DNA of 64,000 nt from Ancylomarina sp963977525 (GTDB lineage: Bacteria > Bacteroidota > Bacteroidia > Bacteroidales > Marinifilaceae): assembly GCA_963977525.1 (NCBI GenBank), contig CAXBPC010000017.1, forward strand, positions 22,895 through 86,894, read 5' to 3'. A program made the translations under genes and the position numbers. Positions 56,753-64,000 of this stretch are shown here, piece after piece (the first letter of the stretch is position 1; every line of letters starts with the position of its first letter). The notes below the pieces were generated by a model. It had not been told where the DNA came from. It worked only from the letters and a program-made list of their open reading frames with translations, and ran no database searches.

Positions 56753-57442
56753 TTATGCGATGATATCTTCGCCTTTAGCTAAATCTTGTTCGAAAGTAAT
56801 CTTGATGTTCTTCTCATCACCCTCAACAATATGAATCGCTTCATTGGGCATATATCGTAGAACCACACCACAATCGTCAGTCGCTCTAAAGTTAGGATCG
56901 TTTAAAGCTAAATCGTAGGCTTGCTTTATGGTTTTGCACGAAAATGCCTGAGGTGTTTGCGCTCTATAAAGAAAATCTCTTGGCGGAACCGACTCAATAC
57001 ATTTCTCCTCGTTTAGTTTGAAAATAGTATCGGTACTTGGAATGGCAACAGCAACCGATTTCCCAACAGCTAAACCAGCTACCACATCGTCGATAATGCT
57101 TTGTTTAACGAAAGGACGAACCGCATCGTGGAATATCAAATTCACATCTTGCTCATTCTCGTAGGCCGAAATGGCTGCCATGCTAGAATCACTTCTTTGC
57201 TTACCGCCACACAAAATCTTGTTCACCTTTTTAAAGCCAGCCTCACTGACAATACGCTCAACATTGGCAACAAAATTCGAATGAATAACCACACAAACCT
57301 CAGAGATTCCTGTATGCTTCTCGAAAATTGCAATACTGTGCTCAATAATCGATTTACCAGCTATCTTAAGAAACTGCTTTGGCAAGTAGGCTCCCATACG
57401 TTTGCCTGTACCACCCGCAAGAATAACGGCTACATTTTTCAT
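56753..57442 (-). CDS. ispD: 2-C-methyl-D-erythritol 4-phosphate cytidylyltransferase
   Basis: 229 residues. The nucleotide-binding loop ILAGGTGKRMGAYLPKQFLKI (about 7-27) and blocks CGGKQRSDSSMAAI, LIFHDAVRPFV, VPPRDFLYRAQTPQAF and DDCGVVLRY fit IspD. It makes CDP-ME in the non-mevalonate isoprenoid pathway. Divided from map by 117 bases of short repeats (57443-57559). Confidence 0.92.
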   Translation of the reverse strand: MKNVAVILAGGTGKRMGAYLPKQFLKIAGKSIIEHSIAIFEKHTGISEVCVVIHSNFVANVERIVSEAGFKKVNKILCGGKQRSDSSMAAISAYENEQDVNLIFHDAVRPFVKQSIIDDVVAGLAVGKSVAVAIPSTDTIFKLNEEKCIESVPPRDFLYRAQTPQAFSCKTIKQAYDLALNDPNFRATDDCGVVLRYMPNEAIHIVEGDEKNIKITFEQDLAKGEDIIA

Positions 57443-57559
57443 ATATTATAAGGTCTTTAAAATCGGAAAGGTCAGAAAAGTTGAAAGGTCAAATGGTCGG
57501 AAAGGCAATTCAATTTTATCCTTTAACCTTCTTCACTTTAACCTTTAAGCTTGTTTACT
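57443..57559. repeat. Short imperfect repeats between ispD and map
   Basis: About 117 bases with repeated words GAAAGGTC/AAAGGTCA on one side and the complement-like CTTTAACCTT on the other. No gene or T tract. It may fold into a local structure or be decayed. Confidence 0.35.
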
Positions 57560-58339
57560 TTATCTGAAGATATTGTAGTCTCCAACATCAGTAAGAATCT
57601 CATACCCCTCTTTGGTTACCAAAATAGTATGCTCAAACTGAGCTGATAGTTTTCTATCGATAGTACGAGCTGTCCAACCATCTTTCTCATCGATGACGGC
57701 ACGGGCCTTACCCATATTTATCATCGGTTCAATGGTAAAAATCATACCTGGTTTCATAATCTCACCCGAATTGCGCTGTGCGATATGCTCAACCTGCGGC
57801 TCTTCGTGAAATTCCATGCCAATACCATGACCACAAAACTCGTAAACCACACCATATTTTCTTGCCTTAGCAAAACGACCAATTGCAAAACCAATGTTCC
57901 CAAAATAGTTATCGGGTTTCACCTGCTCAATACCCAAGTATAAAGCATGCTCAGTATCTTCAACCAATTTAGTTGCCTGGTTTGTAATATCTCCAATGGT
58001 AAACATAGTACTTGTGTCACCAAAATAACCATCTAAAATTGTAGTAACATCAATATTTAAGATATCACCTTCTTTCAAAATGGTTTTCTCATTAGGAATA
58101 CCATGACAAATCACTTCATTTAAAGATATGCAGCTTGATTTTGGGTAGCCGTGATAACCTAATGTTGCAGGAATAGCTCCATTATCACGCATATATTCTT
58201 CGATTAAGTTATCAAGATAAAGTGTATTGACTCCCTCTTTCACATAATCGCTAATAAACTTAAGTGTATTTCCAGCCAACTGAGAACTCTTTCTGATGCC
58301 CTCAATTTGCTCTGCATTTTTAATTATAATTTCGCTCAT
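57560..58339 (-). CDS. map: Methionine aminopeptidase, type I
   Basis: 259 residues. The pita-bread metal ligands appear in VICHGIPNEKT, LNIDVTTILDGYFGDTSTMF (both aspartates), GHGIGMEFHEEP, TIEPMI and the FEHTILVT glutamate. It removes the initiator methionine from new proteins. Alone between luxS and ispD. Confidence 0.93.
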   Translation of the reverse strand: MSEIIIKNAEQIEGIRKSSQLAGNTLKFISDYVKEGVNTLYLDNLIEEYMRDNGAIPATLGYHGYPKSSCISLNEVICHGIPNEKTILKEGDILNIDVTTILDGYFGDTSTMFTIGDITNQATKLVEDTEHALYLGIEQVKPDNYFGNIGFAIGRFAKARKYGVVYEFCGHGIGMEFHEEPQVEHIAQRNSGEIMKPGMIFTIEPMINMGKARAVIDEKDGWTARTIDRKLSAQFEHTILVTKEGYEILTDVGDYNIFR

Positions 58340-58510
58340 CTAGTCTGTAAACCTATAGATTAGAACTGTATGTTTTCACAGAATTGTTCTCGATTTAATT
58401 CCCAAACAGCCCTTAATAAAAGAACACCCAAAGGTCTGCAATGATTCCTTCTTATGCAAACAAATGCTTTCAAAAATTTTTAAGTGGTCATCAAACTAAT
58501 CTATCATGAA

Positions 58511-58537
58511 AAACCCCTGTTAAAGAAACAGGGGTTT
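58511..58537 (-). terminator. Hairpin after luxS, terminator of the transsulfuration operon
   Basis: A perfect 10-bp stem AAACCCCTGT (58511-58520) with its complement (58528-58537), loop of 7, 27 bases after the luxS stop. On the minus strand the tail is only weakly T-rich. Confidence 0.65.
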
Positions 58538-58563
58538 AAAATATTAACACTTTTAATCAAACA

Positions 58564-59043
58564 CTAAATTGGATAATTCAGATTCTCATCGCTTAAGTTT
58601 GAAAGAACTTCATCGTAGAACCGTTTCGATTCATAATTTGCCATAGGTAAATCGTGACTCAAACTATAACCACATTCAATACGTTTAGCACCAGGAATCT
58701 CATCTTTGAAGTTGGCCATAAATTGAAACAACCCCTTTGTCAGATCGACGACATCCTCTGATTTATAATCACCATGAAAAATGACATAAAATCCCGTACG
58801 ACAGCCCATTGGTCCAAAATATACGGTTCTACTCGCCCACTTCTCACTGTTACGAAGGTAAGTTGCACCTAAATGCTCCATGGTGTGCATCGCTTGAATA
58901 TCCATAGCGGGTTCACGATTTGCAAGCTTCAAACGAATATCGAAACTGGTTATGGTTTCAGTTCCAAGTTGATCTTTACGCGATACATAAATACCAGGTT
59001 TCAATCTGTCGTGATCAACATTAAAACTATCTATTTGTTCCAT
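58564..59043 (-). CDS. luxS: S-ribosylhomocysteine lyase
   Basis: 159 residues. Metal and catalytic residues are all present: H53, E56 and H57 (AMHTMEH), C81 (GPMGCRTGFY) and C124 (IECGYSLSH). It splits S-ribosylhomocysteine to homocysteine and the AI-2 precursor DPD. Last gene of the minus-strand operon with the two transsulfuration genes, so its homocysteine product can go straight to cystathionine. The Pfs/MTAN nucleosidase that makes its substrate is not in the window. Confidence 0.95.
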   Translation of the reverse strand: MEQIDSFNVDHDRLKPGIYVSRKDQLGTETITSFDIRLKLANREPAMDIQAMHTMEHLGATYLRNSEKWASRTVYFGPMGCRTGFYVIFHGDYKSEDVVDLTKGLFQFMANFKDEIPGAKRIECGYSLSHDLPMANYESKRFYDEVLSNLSDENLNYPI

Positions 59044-59100
59044 CTTCTTATATTATTATAAATACATCTTCTTTTTAACTGTGTAATCTACTTTCAACAA

Positions 59101-59844
59101 CTAGGCACTTTTCAGTTTGAGTTCAAAAGGATAAACCATAGCTTTCCAAATGCCTTCTTCCTGAAAAATATGAATTTTACCATCCGCGTTAAGTCGTTTA
59201 TAAAAATCAATATTCTTCTCAACAAAAGCTTTATTAGGCAAAGCGTATGAGTTGATCATTCGAGCATCGTAATTCTGTCCTATTAACTGAAAGGTGCTTT
59301 TAAAATCAGAAAGACTACCCACATTAATATACAGTCTACTTGTAGCATGCATGTATTGAGGTGCTATTTTCAAGAATTCAATCAGTATTTCATTACCTAG
59401 TTTGCCCCCATTAATAGTTTGCGATAAACCTTCTCCCAAATCAAACTTATAATCCTCGGGCAAGATTTCCTGAGGTAAATTGGCAATAATCACATCGAAT
59501 TTACCTTTTAACGGACCAAAAAAGCTGCCTGCAAATGCCTGAATATCGACTTGGTTCTTTTTCGCATTCTCTTGTGCATTAAGAACAGAAGCTTCACTGA
59601 TATCAGTGGCCCAAACCTCTGCTCCCTGTTGTGCAGCCATTACAGCCAAAATGCCACTACCTGTACCTATATCGGCAACTCTATCGCCCGGATTGATTTG
59701 AATATTCTGAGCAAAAGGCACTACAAATGCTGATGGTGGAAATACATCCGGATGTAAATCCAAACTGATTTTATTGCCTTGTAATTGATAGTCGCGCACT
59801 TCGGGACGATCAAGAAAGAAGTTTTGTGTTTGCATATTTTCCAA
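59101..59844 (-). CDS. Class I SAM-dependent methyltransferase
   Basis: 247 residues. Motif I is VADIGTGSGILAVMAA (about 56-71), then WATDISEASVLNAQ and the motif IV loop VIIANLPQEILP (about 112-123). The NPPY-type loop is altered to NLPQ, so the target is unlikely to be glutamine or adenine as in HemK/N6-adenine enzymes; small-molecule or ribosomal targets are possible. It lies four bases after the cystathionine gamma-lyase gene and before luxS, so it is in a SAM/methyl cycle-linked operon. Confidence 0.7.
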   Translation of the reverse strand: MENMQTQNFFLDRPEVRDYQLQGNKISLDLHPDVFPPSAFVVPFAQNIQINPGDRVADIGTGSGILAVMAAQQGAEVWATDISEASVLNAQENAKKNQVDIQAFAGSFFGPLKGKFDVIIANLPQEILPEDYKFDLGEGLSQTINGGKLGNEILIEFLKIAPQYMHATSRLYINVGSLSDFKSTFQLIGQNYDARMINSYALPNKAFVEKNIDFYKRLNADGKIHIFQEEGIWKAMVYPFELKLKSA

Positions 59845-59847
59845 TCT

Positions 59848-61014
59848 TTACATGACTACAGACTCAAGCGCCTGTGCTAAATCTTCAATTAAATCTTCTG
59901 TATCTTCAATACCAACTGAAACTCGGATTAAAGTATCTGTAATCCCTAATTTCTTACGATCTTCGACAGGTACCGAACCATGTGTCATTAGAGCTGGTAG
60001 TTCGATAAGAGATTCTACACCACCCAAACTTTCAGCCAGAGCAAAATACTTTAACTTTGATAGAAAGAGCTTCGCATCTTCGAGCTCACCTTCCAATTCA
60101 ATGGCCATCATCCCACCAAAACCTTTCATCTGATCCTTTGCTAATTCATGCTGTGGGTGAGACGCTAATCCTGGAAAAATCACATTCTTAACCTTGGGAT
60201 GTTTGCTTAAGAAATTGGCCACCTCAATGGCATTTGTCTCATGCTGACGCATTCGAAGACTCAGGGTTTTAATACCTCGAAGAACCAAATAGCTATCAAA
60301 AGGAGACATCATCGCTCCAGCTGAATTCTGCATAAATTGAAGTCTTTCATATAAATCTTCTCGACTCACCATTACGGCACCTCCAATAGAATCAGAATGA
60401 CCATTGATATATTTCGAAGTTGAGTGTAAAACGATATCAGCACCCAATTCTAATGGATTCTGGAAGTAAGGACTCATAAATGTATTGTCCACTACCAGAA
60501 TCAAATTGTGTTCTTTTGCTATCAAGGCAATTCGTTCAATATCGGTCAACTTCAACATAGGATTGGTTGGTGTTTCAATCCAAATTATTTTGGTTTCTTC
60601 ACGAATAGCATCTTCAACACGAGCAGGGTTAGCACTATCAACAAAGCTAAAATCGATACCGTAATTAGCCGTAAACACTTGTCGAAAAAGCCTTTGAGTT
60701 CCTCCGTAAAGATCATCGGTAGTCACAACATGATCACCTGATTTTAATAGACTAAGCAAAACCGTTGTTTCTGCTCCCAAGCCCGATGAAAAAGCCAAAC
60801 CATATTTGGCATTCTCTATAGCTGCTAGTTTACTCTCCAAAGCTTTTCGAGTTGGGTTTAGCGATCTTGAATACTCATAACCTGCTGTTGGCACTTCGAC
60901 ATCTTTTCTTGCAAAAGTGGTTGATAAATGTAAGGGTACAATAACATCACCTGTTGCACCTTCTTTAAAATTTGGCTTCTCGCCTATGTGGATTCCTTTT
61001 GTCGTAAATTGCAT
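59848..61014 (-). CDS. Cystathionine gamma-lyase/gamma-synthase family enzyme
   Basis: 388 residues, a PLP-dependent Cys/Met metabolism enzyme. Blocks GYEYSRSLNPTRKALE (about 46-61), SSGLGAETTVLLSLL, VDNTFMSPYFQNPLELGADIVLHSTSKYINGHSD (PLP lysine in TSKY, about 197-200), SAGAMMSPFDSYLVLRGIKTL and ESLGGVESLIELPA match the family. The neighbouring beta-synthase and luxS favour cystathionine gamma-lyase (reverse transsulfuration), which makes cysteine, over gamma-synthase. The two cannot be told apart by eye alone. Confidence 0.88.
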   Translation of the reverse strand: MQFTTKGIHIGEKPNFKEGATGDVIVPLHLSTTFARKDVEVPTAGYEYSRSLNPTRKALESKLAAIENAKYGLAFSSGLGAETTVLLSLLKSGDHVVTTDDLYGGTQRLFRQVFTANYGIDFSFVDSANPARVEDAIREETKIIWIETPTNPMLKLTDIERIALIAKEHNLILVVDNTFMSPYFQNPLELGADIVLHSTSKYINGHSDSIGGAVMVSREDLYERLQFMQNSAGAMMSPFDSYLVLRGIKTLSLRMRQHETNAIEVANFLSKHPKVKNVIFPGLASHPQHELAKDQMKGFGGMMAIELEGELEDAKLFLSKLKYFALAESLGGVESLIELPALMTHGSVPVEDRKKLGITDTLIRVSVGIEDTEDLIEDLAQALESVVM

Positions 61015-61058
61015 ATCTTTTTGTATTATAAATTGTTAATGATTATTTAATTGTTTCC

Positions 61059-62081
61059 TTAAAACTGCATCCAATCCGTTCGAGCGTATTGGTTAGTTGA
61101 TGAATAATCTGGTTCTAATAAGCCTTTCTCTTGCATCCATTCGTCGTTATAAAGGCTGCTTAAATAGCTCCTTCCCGAATCGGGTAATAATACGACTACA
61201 ACAGCATTCTTTGGTAGTTTAGAAACGACTTGCAAAGCCCCCTTAACTGCGGCTCCTGCTGATGAGCCCGCAAAAATCGCATCCTTTAGAACCAAGTCTC
61301 TGGCTGTAGCAAAGGCATCTTTATCACTAACTGTTACGACCTCATCTATCACAGAAAAATCAACTGTATCTGGAATAAAATCTTCACCAATACCCTCAAC
61401 CAGATAGGAATGAATAGGCCCTTTGGTCTTGTAAAACTCATGTTTGTATATTGAACCTTCTGTATCTACACCAATCACCTTGATGTTGGGATTTTGTTCC
61501 TTTAGGTATTTTCCAACACCCGAAATAGTTCCACCTGTACCAATTCCTGCGACAAAATGTGTCACTTTTCCATCCGTATCTCTCCAAATCTCAGGCCCTG
61601 TGCTTTCGTAATGTGCCTTCGGGTTATTTTTATTGAAATACTGATTGGGTGAAAATGAATTCGGAATTTCATTGACTAATCGTTCCGCTACCTTATAGTA
61701 ACTCTTCGGATCGTCTGGTTCTACAGCAGTTGGGGTGCGAATAACGGTCGCACCATGTGCCCTTAGCAAATCCTCCTTTTCCTGACTCATCTTATCGGGC
61801 ATCGTAAAAATAAGTTTGTAACCTCTAAGAATACCCACCATAGCCAGACCTAAACCTGTATTACCTGATGTGGGTTCAATAATGGTACCTCCAGCTTTTA
61901 TAAGGCCTTTTCTTTCTGCCTCATCTAACATGGAAACTGCGATACGATCTTTACTACTCCCTCCAGGGTTAAAGCTTTCCATTTTGCTTAATAGCAATGG
62001 CTCGTAAGCCTGATTAATGTTATTTAGTTTCACTAATGGCGTATTGCCAATTCCCTCTAATATATTCTGATAATAGCGCAT
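61059..62081 (-). CDS. Cystathionine beta-synthase/cysteine synthase family enzyme
   Basis: 340 residues from the ATG at 62081; an ATG at 62114 would add 11 basic residues. PLP lysine in NPGGSSKDRIA (about 39-49), SGNTGLGLAM (about 74-83), and GIGTGGTISGVGKYLKE. The block EGIGEDFIPDTVDFSVIDEV and the longer C-terminus fit the cystathionine beta-synthase type without regulatory CBS domains, rather than a plain cysteine synthase. It would condense homocysteine and serine. First structural gene after the tandem poly-cysteine leaders. Confidence 0.85.
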   Translation of the reverse strand: MRYYQNILEGIGNTPLVKLNNINQAYEPLLLSKMESFNPGGSSKDRIAVSMLDEAERKGLIKAGGTIIEPTSGNTGLGLAMVGILRGYKLIFTMPDKMSQEKEDLLRAHGATVIRTPTAVEPDDPKSYYKVAERLVNEIPNSFSPNQYFNKNNPKAHYESTGPEIWRDTDGKVTHFVAGIGTGGTISGVGKYLKEQNPNIKVIGVDTEGSIYKHEFYKTKGPIHSYLVEGIGEDFIPDTVDFSVIDEVVTVSDKDAFATARDLVLKDAIFAGSSAGAAVKGALQVVSKLPKNAVVVVLLPDSGRSYLSSLYNDEWMQEKGLLEPDYSSTNQYARTDWMQF

Positions 62082-62432
62082 AATTTTCTTTTTTTTGCTT
62101 GATACAAAACTCACTCTCAGCCTCTTATATTTAAACTGAAAATTAGATTTAAGACTGTATGTTTCTAGCTATCCCACAGTGTGAGTAGTGATTTTTTGTT
62201 AGCCTTAAGTTTGATTTAGCACAATGACTAAATCGTACAGATATTAAAATTCCTGTGTTTTGTTATCCACAACAGACTGTTGTGGAAATACGAAGAAAAT
62301 AGGGTTTGATCTTGTGTCGATTCATGATGCTTATAAAAAAGATGATCGTTTTACTGTGTATCAATAATAATTGGAGCTTAAATAGAACACTACAATTTGC
62401 TTAAACTTATAGGCAAGTGAGTAGCGATCGTT
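62082..62432 (-). promoter_or_regulatory. Leader region between the second poly-Cys peptide and the first structural gene
   Basis: 350 bases of untranslated-looking minus-strand sequence. It holds a hairpin CTAC..TTGC/GCAA..GTAG (62390-62424), directly after the second leader, and a perfect 9-bp stem at 62266-62286 with a 3-base loop. No clear T tract follows either, so a terminator for the second leader is not resolved. Confidence 0.4.
62266..62286. repeat. Perfect 9-bp hairpin TCCACAACA-GAC-TGTTGTGGA
   Basis: A compact hairpin in the long leader of the transsulfuration operon. Its left arm overlaps a TTATCCACA word (62263-62271). No T tract follows on either strand, so it is more likely a regulatory or binding element than a terminator. 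Confidence 0.55.
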
Positions 62433-62501
62433 TTAGCAGCAACAGCAACAACAGACGAATCTTGAAAAATAAGGCATTCCGGTTTGAAAGGAAATTGACA
62501 T
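62433..62501 (-). CDS. Poly-cysteine leader peptide, proximal copy
   Basis: 22 codons from ATG at 62501 to TAA at 62433-62435. The start is MSISFQTGMPYFSRFV, then six consecutive cysteine codons (TGT TGT TGC TGT TGC TGC, 62436-62453) directly before the stop. So short a peptide ending in the amino acid made by the operon is the hallmark of a transcription attenuation leader. Its partner copy lies 90 bases upstream. The same cysteine run followed by TAAAAC is seen in both. The hairpins after it are less clear. Too short for normal gene finders. Confidence 0.75.
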   Translation of the reverse strand: MSISFQTGMPYFSRFVCCCCCC

Positions 62502-62519
62502 GATAATAGGGTAATGATG

Positions 62520-62587
62520 AAAAAGAAAAAATGATCTATTTGGGATTTGATACCCAACAGGCGCTTAGGACGCACCCGCAAACTGTT
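62520..62587 (-). promoter_or_regulatory. Attenuator: alternative hairpins after the distal poly-Cys leader
   Basis: On the minus strand, directly after the TAA of the distal leader, AACAG (62587-62583) can pair with CTGTT (62560-62556), helped by an inner GCG/CGC. Overlapping it by two bases, TTGGG (62557-62553) can pair with CCCAA (62544-62540). A T-rich tract follows at 62531-62520. The first pairing would be an antiterminator and the second a terminator. A ribosome that reaches the stop codon would cover AACAG and allow the terminator. A ribosome stalled in the cysteine run would leave AACAG free. Stems are short; this is a model from base pairing. Confidence 0.55.
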
Positions 62588-62662
62588 TTAGCAACAGCAG
62601 CAGCAACAACAACAAATTTGTGTTGCAGAAAAAGTAATTTCTATGTGATTCATTTTATTCAT
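62588..62662 (-). CDS. Poly-cysteine leader peptide, distal copy
   Basis: 24 codons from ATG at 62662 (a second in-frame ATG lies at 62653) to TAA at 62588-62590. The peptide starts MNKMNHIEITFSATQI, then eight consecutive cysteine codons (62591-62614) up to the stop. On the opposite strand this is the GCA/ACA repeat that gives unrelated frames alanine and threonine runs. Directly followed by the candidate attenuator. With the proximal copy it makes a tandem leader ahead of the cystathionine beta-synthase gene. Confidence 0.78.
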   Translation of the reverse strand: MNKMNHIEITFSATQICCCCCCCC

Positions 62663-62813
62663 CGGGACAAAGCAAAGAATTTTATTTTGATCTCACAAGA
62701 GAAATTGAATAAAAAGACAAATAAATCTTACTCATCCATCACATAAAGCCTGATAACAAGCACCTTACAGCTGTAAGATGTTCTTCTCAATTGAGTATCG
62801 AGAATTTAAAGCA

Positions 62814-62843
62814 GAAAAAAAGCCCCCTCGTCGGTATGACGAG
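62814..62843 (-). terminator. Terminator of the DUF6261 gene
   Basis: A perfect 6-bp stem CTCGTC/GACGAG (62827-62832 with 62838-62843), followed on the minus strand by GGGGC and eight Ts. It separates the DUF6261 transcript from the leader region of the transsulfuration operon, so that operon needs its own promoter between about 62663 and 62813. Confidence 0.8.
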
Positions 62844-62882
62844 AGAGCGTTCTCATATTAAATATGTAGTTACAAATAAATA

Positions 62883-63620
62883 TTAAACTTCTTCGAGCTC
62901 TGTGCTTTTATGAGATCGCATTTTAACAGAAGTTTCAGCCTTCTGAATACTCTCGTTTATTTGTTTAATCATTGTATCTAAGTCTCCGCCTGGCGTAATC
63001 TCCGACATAACTTCTAGGTACTTAAACATTTTAATCAGATTGCCCGTTAGGCGATTTCGCATTTCGCGAGTTTCGTTCTCATTTTGTTCACTAATTTTTT
63101 TGTTTTTTCTAGAATCGATAGCAACTAGTAAAGTATCAAGTGCAACTTGCATGTTTGCGATAAAAGGAGTCAATTTTAAAACCGCAATGGCTGCCATAAT
63201 CTCAGGCTTATTTTCACAATCGTTTAAGAATAGTTTCGCTGTAGCATTCTGTACCTGATAACTCTCGCTATGCAAATTATCACCATGTGAATTAATCAGT
63301 TCGCTAATAATTGCGGCATTTGTACGATCGGCCGCTATAGGACTCAATAGGCAAGCTTTAACAACATACTTAAGCGCACGCCATGAATCATTGAATACAC
63401 CATCAGCCAATTTTACAATCTGTGTTTCGTTTACTGTACCCAGTTTATTTAACTGATTTTTAAAAGCCGTATTACTTTCCTGAACCCAAGTTTGAAGGTT
63501 AAGTACATTGGCTGCTGCCCAATCGAAAGGCTGAGTAATATTTAGCACATCATTTGCTAAAGAAATGTGTTCTGCATTTCGTAATCTTGAATAGCTTATT
63601 GTTGATATTTCCATAATCAT
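62883..63620 (-). CDS. DUF6261 family protein
   Basis: 245 residues, helical, no signal peptide. The N-terminus (EISTISYSRLRNAEHISLAND) is the typical DUF6261 start with a conserved SRLRN.EH. The middle is a helical repeat of unknown function and the C-terminus is highly charged (KAETSVKMRSHKSTELEEV). It is the complete relative of the truncated copy at 2-637 and the decayed fragment at 8228-8376. ATG at 63620 or 63614 are equally possible. Family function unknown. Confidence 0.7.
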   Translation of the reverse strand: MIMEISTISYSRLRNAEHISLANDVLNITQPFDWAAANVLNLQTWVQESNTAFKNQLNKLGTVNETQIVKLADGVFNDSWRALKYVVKACLLSPIAADRTNAAIISELINSHGDNLHSESYQVQNATAKLFLNDCENKPEIMAAIAVLKLTPFIANMQVALDTLLVAIDSRKNKKISEQNENETREMRNRLTGNLIKMFKYLEVMSEITPGGDLDTMIKQINESIQKAETSVKMRSHKSTELEEV

Positions 63621-64000
63621 AAATTTTATTTAAACGCAGATCTAAATTAGGTTTAATTTCACAAAAATGGAACTACCCTAAAGTGTAGTTTTTCATAGTA
63701 TTTTGACAAAAAAACAATTATTAACATCCTAACACTACACATAGCAAAGGAAATATGCACAAATAAATAGTATATAATAAGAATCAAGATTCTTCTTTCT
63801 CTTAAATATCACTCCTATTATATTTCAGAAAACCAATCCTAATTAATTAACATAGACCTAGTCGTAACTCGAACTTATTTTTCTATAAGCACAGGTTTAA
63901 ACTGAAAATATTTGGAGCTTTTGTACACATACAGAGGTTTCAAAAAGGTAGTGTCTCAATTTTTGTGTAATCGTTTTTAGTTAATTTTAATGTGTCCACA
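63621..64000. other. Intergenic stretch at the right edge; possible insertion-sequence end
   Basis: No gene seen. The last 50 bases (GTGTCTCAATTTTTGTG at about 63953-63969, then GTGTCCACA at the edge) look like the terminal inverted repeat region of a Bacteroidota insertion sequence, but the element would lie outside the window. The rest is AT-rich promoter sequence for the DUF6261 gene. Confidence 0.25.

Noticed and set aside
62263..62271. TTATCCACA, a perfect DnaA-box word in the transsulfuration leader
   Set aside because: No cluster of boxes, no AT-rich unwinding region next to dnaA/dnaN-type genes; it overlaps a hairpin and is probably chance or part of that element.
62390..62746. Longer open frames on both strands overlapping the leader region (62390-62581 minus, 62531-62746 plus)
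   Set aside because: They read the cysteine-codon repeats in other frames, giving alanine, threonine or valine runs with no domain. The Cys-ending short frames explain the repeats better.
1..64000. CRISPR arrays, rRNA, tRNA genes, prophage
   Set aside because: None recognised by eye; the only regular repeats are the palindromes near 29.8-30.0 kb, which lack spacer-repeat structure.

Overview
The window looks like a chromosomal segment of an AT-rich, anaerobic or facultative marine-type member of the Bacteroidota, probably near the Marinilabiliales/Marinifilaceae (the rank is inferred; no marker gene was searched). Reasons: a complete moxR-batABCDE aerotolerance operon, DUF6261, DUF4301 and DUF2027-Smr proteins typical of this phylum, TAnnTTTG promoter elements, no clear reliance on Shine-Dalgarno sites, and a fermentative CoA metabolism.

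Layout. 1-2.5 kb: the 3' end of a DUF6261 gene, then a gene with three tandem RidA domains. 2.7-7.8 kb: a Rieske/thiamine-diphosphate fusion enzyme, a double CDGSH protein, an exported-looking pirin, a YceI protein and a MarR regulator, possibly one redox or stress module. 7.8-8.5 kb: a decayed 3' fragment of a second DUF6261 gene. 9.7-18.5 kb: moxR, DUF58, a Bat-linked membrane protein and batA, B, C, D and E on the plus strand. 18.5-27.3 kb (minus): methylcrotonyl-CoA carboxylase beta, methylglutaconyl-CoA hydratase, carboxylase alpha, AtuA, acyl-CoA dehydrogenase and butyrate kinase, a leucine/isovalerate-type module without HMG-CoA lyase. 27.5-38.2 kb (minus): crotonase, 3-hydroxyacyl-CoA dehydrogenase, thiolase, acyl-CoA dehydrogenase, EtfBA, and a two-gene Etf:quinone oxidoreductase-like complex whose genes are separated by an IS200-like (RAYT) transposase and an array of short palindromes, then an MscS channel. 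38.5-58.3 kb: mostly housekeeping genes (U32 protein, pyruvate kinase, aroQ, xerD, queA, Smr, LysE, OlsF-like acyltransferase, histidinol phosphatase, YgiQ, YhcC, DUF4301, ispD, map). 58.5-62.7 kb (minus): a reverse transsulfuration/LuxS operon. 62.9-63.6 kb: a complete DUF6261 gene.

The most notable signal is upstream of the transsulfuration operon. Two small open frames lie in tandem on the minus strand (62588-62662 and 62433-62501). They end in eight and six consecutive cysteine codons, each run followed directly by TAA. The first is followed by overlapping alternative hairpins and a T-rich tract. This has the layout of a tandem cysteine-sensing attenuator controlling cystathionine beta-synthase, cystathionine gamma-lyase/synthase, a methyltransferase and LuxS.

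How the parts fit: the two CoA modules, EtfAB and the membrane Fe-S/heme complex form a route for making or oxidising butyrate and isovalerate, with electrons passed to the quinone pool and butyrate kinase giving an ATP-linked exit. LuxS, beta-synthase and gamma-lyase recycle S-ribosylhomocysteine to cysteine, under apparent cysteine feedback. Functions are assigned from recognisable motifs and family resemblance read by eye; no database search was possible.
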